Assembly (NCBI GenBank): GCA_002309695.1
Contig: DBXV01000012.1
Coordinates: forward strand, 157,473-221,472
DNA length: 64,000 nucleotides
Direction: 5' to 3'
Origin: Myxococcales bacterium UBA1203
GTDB lineage: Bacteria; Myxococcota; Myxococcia; Myxococcales; UBA5297
The notes beneath the pieces are model-generated. The model did not search any database. It worked only from the letters and a program-made list of their open reading frames with translations, and was not told the origin of the DNA. Both the position numbers and the translations under genes were made by a program. How positions within the stretch are numbered: the stretch's first letter is position 1; each line of letters starts with the position of its first letter. Positions 17,325 to 24,572 of this stretch are shown one piece after another.

Positions 17325-17397
17325 TTATTGGACATCTGAATCTAAATGATATTTTTGTTGTCTAAGTAATAGAATTAAATTTATATATATATAACAA

Positions 17398-17450
17398 CAG
17401 CCCTCCGCCAATACGTAAATCAAATGTATTGGGGGAGGGCTGTTTGTGTT
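17398..17450 (+). terminator. Conserved 45 bp hairpin terminator, copy 2
   Basis: CAGCCCTCC at 17398 pairs with GGAGGGCTG ending 17442 and the tail is T-rich (TTTGTGTTTT). The loop reads ACGTAAATCAAATG, the same orientation as copy 1 at 14578. It may also serve the convergent ankyrin gene. Confidence 0.75.
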
Positions 17451-17503
17451 TTATTGCCGGGCCGGGTAATCTATCTCTTCACGCTGAATGCGGCAGGAAT
17501 AGA

Positions 17504-18520
17504 TTATTTTTCTCCATTTAAGCCTGCCGCCAGCGCCTTTTTGACGTCATCTTTCTGCGCCAGATTGAGGGCCGTTCTTCCCAGGCTGTCCTGTGCGTTC
17601 AGATCCGCACCTGCCTGAACGAGCAGCGTCACCACCTCAGCGTAGCCCAGCCCGCTGGCCAGCATCAGCGCCGTCGTCCCCTCAACGTCTTTGGCATTCA
17701 CGTCGGCCCTGGCTTCCAAAAGCAGCCTGACGATGTCCACATGACCATTTGCACAGGCGGGCATCAGTGCAGTTCCCTGCTTCCAGGCATCACGGATGTT
17801 CACGTCTGCGCCCGCTTTCAGCAGCGCTTTCACGGTTTCGACATGCCCGTTCCGGCTGGCGGCAATGAGGGCGCAGTAACCATTCCGGCCTTTATTCCCG
17901 ACCGCATTTACATCAGCGCCGGATTCCGTCAGCGCCTCCACGATTTCATTATTTCCGGATGCGGCGGCAAAAATAACAGGCGTCAGGCCATCTTTATCGC
18001 GCGCATTCACATCGGCGCCGCCTTTGATGAGCGCCCGGGCGATTTGGCCGCGCCCCGTTTTTTTGTCGTAATTGCCCAGCCGCATCAGCGCGGTGCGCTC
18101 CAGACTGTCGCGAATTTCAGTCTTTGCCCCGGCGGCGAGCAGCGCGTCCACCACGTCCGCATGGGCCGCCCCATCATTGGGCATCTCGCTGCAGGCCGCC
18201 ATCAGCGCCGTCAGTTTGTCATTCGAGGATTGCAGGTTGACCTCGGCCCCGGCGCCCAAAAGTATTTTGACCAGTTCATTTTTGCCCTGCGACGCCGCCA
18301 TCATGAGCGCCGTCAGGCCGGTATCTTTATCCCGGGCATTGACATCCGCACCGGCAGCAATGAGCGCTTTGACTCCGTCAATGTCGTTCTTCACGACCGC
18401 AGCAGTAATTGCCGTCGGCGGCGCCTTTTGGGGCGCAGGGCATCCCGCGGACGTCAGAAGAATTCCCAGAGATAAAACACCGGCGGCCGCCATTCTTTCA
18501 AAAAAGCTGCTCATGCGCAT
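17504..18520 (-). CDS. Ankyrin-repeat lipoprotein
   Basis: A 338-residue lipoprotein with signal MSSFFERMAAAGVLSLGILL and a canonical lipobox TSAGC, so lipidated at a Cys near residue 36. The rest is about nine ankyrin repeats, seen as recurring TALMxAA, VxxLLxAGADVNxRD blocks (LIAAGADVNARDKDTGLTAL; LLKAGADVNIRDAWKQGTAL). Ankyrin repeats mediate protein binding; a periplasmic or outer-membrane location follows from the lipobox. AGGAG lies seven bases before ATG 18520; upstream in-frame codons to 18595 are not needed. It lies 75 bp downstream of the nucleotidase-like gene on the same strand and may be co-transcribed. Confidence 0.88.
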   Translation of the reverse strand: MRMSSFFERMAAAGVLSLGILLTSAGCPAPQKAPPTAITAAVVKNDIDGVKALIAAGADVNARDKDTGLTALMMAASQGKNELVKILLGAGAEVNLQSSNDKLTALMAACSEMPNDGAAHADVVDALLAAGAKTEIRDSLERTALMRLGNYDKKTGRGQIARALIKGGADVNARDKDGLTPVIFAAASGNNEIVEALTESGADVNAVGNKGRNGYCALIAASRNGHVETVKALLKAGADVNIRDAWKQGTALMPACANGHVDIVRLLLEARADVNAKDVEGTTALMLASGLGYAEVVTLLVQAGADLNAQDSLGRTALNLAQKDDVKKALAAGLNGEK

Positions 18521-18595
18521 TCCCTTGCTCCTGTATAAAAAACAGATTTCTCTGGCAGCAAAGTCTTTCCCAATGATTGGAGCGGGACGAAACAA

Positions 18596-21322
18596 TTAAA
18601 AGCTCTGCACCATTCTTTCTATGGACGCATTGATGCCGACCATTCCCTCAATCGCCTTGCCCAGCTCGCCGACGGATTTTTTCCTGTAAAGGTACATATT
18701 AAAGCTGGCGGTCAGGGCCAGATAATTGGTGATGTCGAAGAAAAGCCGATTGTCCCAGCGGAATTCATGAATGCGGTCGCTGCCGTCAGCATTGAAGAAG
18801 TATTCACATTCGCTCTCGAACCGGACCGGATTATTGGAAATGCGGAAAAGTTCCGTTTTTAACAGCCGATAGCCGGTGAAAAGACCAATCGACGGCGTGC
18901 CGTGCTTTTCCAGAACGTCGCCGCGAATGTTGAAGCCGACTTTGAATTCCAGATTTGCGTGCAGCTTGAGCAAAAGGCCCGCGATGCCCGTCAAATCGAG
19001 CGGATGATGGTCGCTGCCGTCGTTTTTGGTGAGCTGCGTCTCCACCTGCCCCTCCACAAAGGGCACAGGAACATACCAGGCATCCCCAAAGTCGGCCCGC
19101 TGCCCGAGATATTTATAGGCGGAGCGGATGCGGGCCATGTCCTTGTCCTCCTCAAATTCATTGGTCTCCTCGGGGCCCTTTTGCCGCGTGGTCGAATACT
19201 GAATGACAAAATCATTGTCCCAGCCGTGATTTCGGGTCGCGCCGTTCGCCATGATTTTGAAATCCACATTCAGCCGGTCGGTGGCCGTGGCCGTCAGGCG
19301 CTTCTTGCTGTAATCGCCCTCGTAGCCCACCGCCTGATTCGGGTTATGAATGTTCATGTGGCTGTAAGACGCATTCAGGTGCCCGCCCAGCTGCCAGAGG
19401 AGCTTGAGGTGCAGGTCGGGGAAGCTCCCGTCGGGGGAAATCACCTTGCTCCCGTCGTCGCGCTCTTCGAGGAAGCGGCCCTCGCGCACCGATGTGCTGA
19501 CGATGGTGGCGATGTCGGGCGTCTCCCCGGTGTCAGGGTCCTCCCAGAAGGTGGGATTTTTCAGCGTCTTGGGGTCGATGAAGCCGCCGCTGCCCTCGGC
19601 CAGGAACTCATTGATGACGATGGAATAGCTGCGCTTCTTGTCCAGCGGCCGCCCGTTGACGCGCCATTCGCCGTCGGCGTCCTTTTCGAGACCCGCGCAG
19701 GACAGGCCCTTTCCGAGAGAGGCCGCCAGTTTGGCCAGAATCTCCCCGGAGATGCCGGCTTTGATGAAGCGGCTGCCGTAGGGAAGGGTGGCGGAAATGT
19801 CGGCGGTGGTGAGTCCGCCGCTGATGGGGAAGCGCTCCGGATTTCGGAAGGCGCCCGTGTTCATAAACGCCAGCTCGGCCTTGGCCGTGAAGCGGAGGAC
19901 ATTGAGGATGAACGTGGACATGTCCTCAGGCTGGAAGTCGCGGGCCATCTTCGCCTCGTGCAGAGGCTGCCCCCACTGAGTGCAGAAATTCGTCGAAGCG
20001 GCGGTGATTTTGGCCTTCGCCGCAGGGTCAGGCTCGAAGACGCCGTTGGAAAGGTAGCGGGGTTTGACGTTGGTCACGCGGTAGCGACCGTCGGTTTTTT
20101 TCAGAGTGAGCGTGGCCAGCGTGGAACTCAGCTCGGAACTGCCCGCACCGATGAGGAACGTGTGGGTCCGGGGAATGACCATGAAGCCCATGTCGCGGTG
20201 GGCGATGGCGTCGGCGGTCAGGTCCTCCTCGTCCTGCGCGAACAGCTTGTCGGTAATCATCAGGTCCAGGTCGCTGAACTCGCTGAGGAACGTCTCCAGA
20301 ACGTCCCGGTTGATGCCGTGCCCTCTGTGCAGAAGCACGACCACGAGGTCCGCGCCGTCGGCCTTCATTTTGGGAATGATGTCCTCGAGAACCGCTTTGG
20401 GCGGCTTGATCTGGACTTTTTCCAGCCGGTCCTTGGCCAGCTGCTCATTGATGGCGGGGTCAGTGATGGCGGTGATGCCGATTTTGAGCGGGCCGCGCTG
20501 GACGATGCGCCACGGCTTTCCGCCCGCCGCCGTTCCCGTCATGCGGCACAGCGATGAACTCAGCTCCTCGCCCGTGCATTCGATGTTGGCGCCGAGGAAA
20601 GGCAGTCCGGTCTTCGCCGCCGCCTTGAAGAAGCCCTGTGTGTGCTGGGGAAGGTCGCCGAATTCATGGTTGCCCACCGCCATCCCGTCGAAGGGGATTT
20701 CGGCCAGGACTCCGGCGAGCCCGGACGAGCCCTCCTCACCCTGAGACAGCAGAAAGTGACCGATGGCCCCCGGAAACACCATGTCGCCGATGCCCAGCGC
20801 CAGAGGTTCGGGCCGCCCCTCGGAAGCGGCCTTCTGCGCCACGGCCTTCCAGAGTGAGACGTCCGAGGCGTAGTGGAACATGTTGGCTTTGGGGTCGTCG
20901 GGCTTGCGGCAGTCGATATGGGCTAGGTCGCCCTTCTCCTCGCCGAAGATGACCAGATCGAGAGCCAGCTCCTCGGCGCCCTCAGACGCTTCCTCAGCGG
21001 CGGCGGGCTTCTCCCAGGCGGGTTCCGGCAGCTTGAAGCTCATGTCGGCCAGAGGCGTGAGCCCAAGAGAAACGCTGTCCTCCGACAGGACCAGAACGGG
21101 CTCACCGCGCGCGGGCGCCGGATTCGACTTCATGTAGGCCGCGGGGTCGATGGAAGGCTTCGGATCCGTCTTGGGCCCGGCCTCGGTTGACGCCGTGGCC
21201 GCGCTGGCCTCTGCCGGCGTTTCAGCCGCCGGCGCCGCCGATGTGTCGTCGGGTGTCGTCGGTTCAGCCTGAGTCAGGGCAAAGGAAAGGAGAGGAAGCA
21301 GAAAAAGGGAGGAATGAGGCAT
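18596..21322 (-). CDS. Degenerate UshA/5'-nucleotidase-like protein with C-terminal outer-membrane-like region
   Basis: A 908-residue exported protein with a signal peptide (PHSSLFLLPLLSFALTQAE) and a Pro/Ala/Thr-rich region to ~75. A calcineurin-like plus 5'-nucleotidase C-terminal pair covers roughly 105-600. Family marks are GIGDMVFPGAIG, FDGMAVGNHEFGDL, DLVVVLLHRGHG, AFMNTGAFRNPE, LPYGSRFIKAGISGE and YSIVINEFLAEGSGGF. Two metal motifs of active members are missing: the first DxH is replaced by GEEKGDL, and the GHxH region reads LMITDKLFAQDE. About 300 further residues with alternating aromatic/polar strands resemble a beta-barrel. So it is probably a catalytically impaired periplasmic or outer-membrane protein. 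GGAG precedes the ATG. Confidence 0.8.
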   Translation of the reverse strand: MPHSSLFLLPLLSFALTQAEPTTPDDTSAAPAAETPAEASAATASTEAGPKTDPKPSIDPAAYMKSNPAPARGEPVLVLSEDSVSLGLTPLADMSFKLPEPAWEKPAAAEEASEGAEELALDLVIFGEEKGDLAHIDCRKPDDPKANMFHYASDVSLWKAVAQKAASEGRPEPLALGIGDMVFPGAIGHFLLSQGEEGSSGLAGVLAEIPFDGMAVGNHEFGDLPQHTQGFFKAAAKTGLPFLGANIECTGEELSSSLCRMTGTAAGGKPWRIVQRGPLKIGITAITDPAINEQLAKDRLEKVQIKPPKAVLEDIIPKMKADGADLVVVLLHRGHGINRDVLETFLSEFSDLDLMITDKLFAQDEEDLTADAIAHRDMGFMVIPRTHTFLIGAGSSELSSTLATLTLKKTDGRYRVTNVKPRYLSNGVFEPDPAAKAKITAASTNFCTQWGQPLHEAKMARDFQPEDMSTFILNVLRFTAKAELAFMNTGAFRNPERFPISGGLTTADISATLPYGSRFIKAGISGEILAKLAASLGKGLSCAGLEKDADGEWRVNGRPLDKKRSYSIVINEFLAEGSGGFIDPKTLKNPTFWEDPDTGETPDIATIVSTSVREGRFLEERDDGSKVISPDGSFPDLHLKLLWQLGGHLNASYSHMNIHNPNQAVGYEGDYSKKRLTATATDRLNVDFKIMANGATRNHGWDNDFVIQYSTTRQKGPEETNEFEEDKDMARIRSAYKYLGQRADFGDAWYVPVPFVEGQVETQLTKNDGSDHHPLDLTGIAGLLLKLHANLEFKVGFNIRGDVLEKHGTPSIGLFTGYRLLKTELFRISNNPVRFESECEYFFNADGSDRIHEFRWDNRLFFDITNYLALTASFNMYLYRKKSVGELGKAIEGMVGINASIERMVQSF

Positions 21323-21590
21323 GGAATGGTCTCCAGGAGGGCCGACATGGCGTCCGCAGAGGGGAAGGTCGGCTCCTTGGGGTGTGGGAAGCGGCGCGCC
21401 TAGTCCGTCCCGCGTCGGTGAATCAAGGAATCGGCGGCCTTTGGACGCGGGTGCGCGGAGTCGTTTCGGAGACGCGCGGCTCGGGCATGTGCCGGCCGGT
21501 CAAAAAACGCCTTTCCCCAGGTCAAGGCCGCATTTAGGGCGCCCCCCTTTTTTGAGGAGCCGCGGGCGAGAGTCCCGCGAGGAGCATTCA

Positions 21591-22487
21591 ATGACGGAAT
21601 CGGCAGACGAGAAGGCGGCGCAGAACAGCGAACATCGGCGCATTGACGGCAAGGCACTGGCTGCCCGGCTGAGGCGTGAATTGAAGGCCAGAGCGGAGGC
21701 CGCCGGCATCATTCCCTGTCTGGCCGTCATCCGCGTGGGCGAGGACCCGGCGTCCAGGACCTACGTGGGGGCCAAAATAAAGGCCTGCGCCGAGGCGGGC
21801 TTTGCCTCGCGCCACATCGCGCTGCCCGAGGACGTGAGCGAGGAAGCACTTCTCGAAGAGATCCGGCGGCTCAACAGCGACGCGGACGTTCACGGCATTC
21901 TCGTGCAGCTGCCTCTGCCGCGGCACATCGGCGAGCACCGGGTTCTGGCCGCCATCCGGCCGGACAAGGACGCCGACGGTTTTCATCCGCTCAACGCGGG
22001 GCGGCTCTTCCTCGGGCTGGACGCGCCTGTTCCCTGCACGCCCCGGGGCATCCTGCGGCTTCTCGATGAAGAGCGGATTTCTCTTCGCGGGAAGCACGCG
22101 GTGGTCATTGGCCGGTCGAACATCGTGGGCAAGCCCGTGGCCAGTCTGCTTCTGGCGCGCGATGCCACGGTGACCATCTGCCATTCCAAGACGCCGAATC
22201 TGGCTGAGGAGGTCCGCCGCGCCGATGTGCTGGTGAGCGCTGTCGGCAAGGCGGGGCTCGTGCGGCCGGAGTGGCTCAAGCCCGGCGCGGTGGTCATCGA
22301 TGTGGGCATCAACCGGACGCCGGAAGGCAGGCTGACGGGCGACGCGGACCCTGCCTGCGCGGAAGTGGCTTCGGCCATCACGCCCGTTCCCGGCGGCGTC
22401 GGCCCCATGACGGTGGCCATGCTTCTCGAAAACACGTTCGAGCTGGCAATGGCGGCGAAGGGAAAGAACGGCGCGCCTGACGCCTGA
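21591..22487 (+). CDS. folD: Bifunctional methylenetetrahydrofolate dehydrogenase / methenyltetrahydrofolate cyclohydrolase
   Basis: FolD (298 aa) interconverts 5,10-methylene-, methenyl- and 10-formyl-tetrahydrofolate with NADP, feeding purine and fMet-tRNA synthesis. Seen are the catalytic YVGAKIKACAEAG (Tyr and Lys of YxxxK), the signature GILVQLPLPRHI, the dinucleotide-binding VVIGRSNIVGKPVASLLL, and TPVPGGVGPMTVAMLLENT. Length is normal. The start at 21591 follows GAGGAG by eight bases; upstream codons in frame are non-homologous. It converges on the prepilin peptidase gene, whose stop lies only four bases beyond. Confidence 0.96.
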   Translation: MTESADEKAAQNSEHRRIDGKALAARLRRELKARAEAAGIIPCLAVIRVGEDPASRTYVGAKIKACAEAGFASRHIALPEDVSEEALLEEIRRLNSDADVHGILVQLPLPRHIGEHRVLAAIRPDKDADGFHPLNAGRLFLGLDAPVPCTPRGILRLLDEERISLRGKHAVVIGRSNIVGKPVASLLLARDATVTICHSKTPNLAEEVRRADVLVSAVGKAGLVRPEWLKPGAVVIDVGINRTPEGRLTGDADPACAEVASAITPVPGGVGPMTVAMLLENTFELAMAAKGKNGAPDA

Positions 22488-22491
22488 GCTG

Positions 22492-23568
22492 TCAGGCCGA
22501 CCAGGGAAACAGCAGATCGGGAATGTGGGAGAAGACCACCACTTCGACGGCCGCCAGCGAGAGGAACGGCCCGAAGGGAATGGCGTGAGGGTCCGGCGTC
22601 CAGCCGTCATCCGGAACCTTGCAGGAGAACGTCTTCAGGTCGTCCAGAGACTTGGGATGCAGCAGGGCTTCCGTCTCGGCCGAGAGGACGGGCGCGGGAG
22701 CGACGGCGGCAGGCGCATCCGTTCCGGCATTTTCAGCGGCGTTTTCCGATGCGCTCTCCGCGGCACCTTCCGCCTGTGCCTCCTCTGCTTTGGGGGCATC
22801 CGCCGGGGCAGCGTCTGATTCAGCGGCACTGGCTTCTTTTTCAGAATCGGCGGGGGCGTCCTTTCCCGAGAATTTGCGCACGAGAATCATGGCGATGCCC
22901 ACCAGCGCACCCTGACACGAAGCCAGAAAAATCACCGGCAGCATGACCCGCGTCCCCAGAAAGGCGCCGATGAGCGCGAAGAGCATGAAGTCCCCGCCGC
23001 CCATGGCCTCTTTGTTGAGGAGATGGGAGCCGATGAACGCGCCGATAATCAGCACGCCGTAGCCGGCCGCCGCCGCCAGCAGATGATTGAGGAACACGTC
23101 CAGTCCGGCGGGCAGCGAGAGCAGAAGGCCGGTGATGATGCCGGGGAGCGTGATGGCGTGCGGCAGCGTCCACGTGTCGAGGTCGATGCACGACAGCGGG
23201 AAGACGAAGCCAAAGAGGACGCACTGCGTGAGCGCCGCGTGCGTGGGGCCGCCGTGTCTGATGACCGTCGCCGTGCAGAGGACGGCAAAACCCAGTTCGA
23301 CCAGGGCGTAGCGAATGGAGAAAGGCGCCCGGCAGTTGTGGCATCGCCCCCGGAGCAGGAACCACGACAGAACGGGGATGTTGTGCCGGGCCGCGATGGG
23401 CGCGCCGCAGGTGAAGCAGTGGGAGCCCGGCCAGACGATGGACTGTCCGACGGGAACGCGGGCGGCGACCACGTTGAGGAAGCTGCCGACGCAGGCGCTG
23501 ATGAGGAACGTGGCGGCGGCCCAGAACCAGAGGGGAACGGCCAGGGGGAGAGAGGCGATGTCGTTCAT
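22492..23568 (-). CDS. pilD: Type IV prepilin peptidase with an internal Ala/Glu-rich insertion
   Basis: A 358-residue A24-family leader peptidase/N-methyltransferase that processes type IV pilins or type II secretion pseudopilins in the inner membrane. Seen are SFLNVVAARVP, the zinc-type tetracysteine region CFTCGAP and CHNCRAPFS, and both catalytic aspartates in SCIDLDTW and MGGGDFMLFALIGAFLG, all among hydrophobic segments. Unusually, about 95 residues of low-complexity Ala/Glu/Pro (around residues 235-325) separate the penultimate membrane segment from the last one (AIPFGPFLSLAAV). No pilus genes are adjacent. The gene symbol is by family role; pilD versus gspO cannot be decided here. Confidence 0.9.
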   Translation of the reverse strand: MNDIASLPLAVPLWFWAAATFLISACVGSFLNVVAARVPVGQSIVWPGSHCFTCGAPIAARHNIPVLSWFLLRGRCHNCRAPFSIRYALVELGFAVLCTATVIRHGGPTHAALTQCVLFGFVFPLSCIDLDTWTLPHAITLPGIITGLLLSLPAGLDVFLNHLLAAAAGYGVLIIGAFIGSHLLNKEAMGGGDFMLFALIGAFLGTRVMLPVIFLASCQGALVGIAMILVRKFSGKDAPADSEKEASAAESDAAPADAPKAEEAQAEGAAESASENAAENAGTDAPAAVAPAPVLSAETEALLHPKSLDDLKTFSCKVPDDGWTPDPHAIPFGPFLSLAAVEVVVFSHIPDLLFPWSA

Positions 23569-23617
23569 GGGGCGGCGCTCTTAGTCGGGCGGCCGTGAAA
23601 GTCTCCCGTAAAATTCG

Positions 23618-24553
23618 TCAGCCGCCGGGGTGAATCAGCTTCGCGTAATCCGCCCAGGCGGCGGGCAGAGGCGCTTCCAGCTCGACGATGCGCTCCGTTT
23701 CGGGATGCCGGAATTCCAGCCGCCAGGCATGCAGGAGATAGCCGCAGTCACCGGGAACTGCCGTGCTGTCGGGCGCTGGATGCCCGCCGGGAAGGAACAG
23801 CGGGTCTCCGGCCAGCGGATGGCCGATGGAGGCCAGATGAATGCGGATCTGATGCGGCCTTCCCGTGGCGATGCGCACCAGCACCACGCTCTTCGGCGCG
23901 CAGGTGTTTTCGCCGGCGACCGCCAGGCGAATCAGCTCACTTTCGGAAGGACGGCCGTCGGGCTTCGCGGCGTGGACACTCCCCAGAAGCGGATGCGGCA
24001 CGGGGCCGATGGGCGTGCGAATCAGCTGCCGCTCGGGCGTGATGCCCTGCGCCACGGCCAGGTAGTGCTTGCGGACGCGCCTGGACTGCCAGTCGTCCTG
24101 AATGGCCCGCCGCGCCGCTTCGGTGAGGGCGAACAGCGTCAGTCCCGTGGTGCCGCGCCCCAGCCGGTGCATGGGAACGGCCCCGGGGAACTGCTTCCGC
24201 ACCTGGAAGAGGAGCGTCTGCTCCAGAAATCCTGCGCCGGGCAGAGTCGGCAGTCCGCCGGGCTTGTTCACGGCCGCGAAGGTGCTGTCCGAGGCAATGA
24301 CCTCGAAATCCGTGGGCGCCCCGGGCTCATTCCACGGCGGCCGGTGCCACAGAAAAACATCCCCGGCTTTGAGGCGCGTTCCCGGCGGCAGCGGACGGCC
24401 CTTCACATCGGTCAGTTCGCCCGCATCAGCCCGCTTGCGCCAGCAGTCCTCTGAATCATGGGGATAGGCGGCGGCCAGATAGGTCTCCAGCGCCATGTCC
24501 GCGCCGTCGGGGCCGACCCGGGTCGTGTACGTGTAGCCGTGGTTCAGAGGCAT
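23618..24553 (-). CDS. RluA-family pseudouridine synthase-like protein, catalytic Asp replaced
   Basis: A 311-residue protein of the RluA superfamily. Core motifs seen are FAAVNKPGGLPTLPG, MHRLGRGTTGLTLFALT, RKHYLAVAQG and the C-terminal TGRPHQIRIHLASIGHPLAGD. In active RluA enzymes the motif is HRLDxxTSG with the Asp as nucleophile; here the codon is GGG (HRLGRG). Such HRLG forms exist in a divergent subgroup, so it may be a variant enzyme or a non-catalytic RNA-binding relative. The start at 24553 is chosen as the first ATG near the family N-terminus; it lacks a clear Shine-Dalgarno. It begins 19 bp after the O-antigen-ligase-like gene stops, so the two are probably co-transcribed. Confidence 0.82.
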   Translation of the reverse strand: MPLNHGYTYTTRVGPDGADMALETYLAAAYPHDSEDCWRKRADAGELTDVKGRPLPPGTRLKAGDVFLWHRPPWNEPGAPTDFEVIASDSTFAAVNKPGGLPTLPGAGFLEQTLLFQVRKQFPGAVPMHRLGRGTTGLTLFALTEAARRAIQDDWQSRRVRKHYLAVAQGITPERQLIRTPIGPVPHPLLGSVHAAKPDGRPSESELIRLAVAGENTCAPKSVVLVRIATGRPHQIRIHLASIGHPLAGDPLFLPGGHPAPDSTAVPGDCGYLLHAWRLEFRHPETERIVELEAPLPAAWADYAKLIHPGG

Positions 24554-24572
24554 CTGCGCAGTGGCTCCGGCA

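Noticed and set aside
14521..17450. CRISPR array suggested by the repeated hairpins and direct repeats
   Set aside because: Repeats are few, far apart, tied to gene ends, and lack regular spacers or cas genes.
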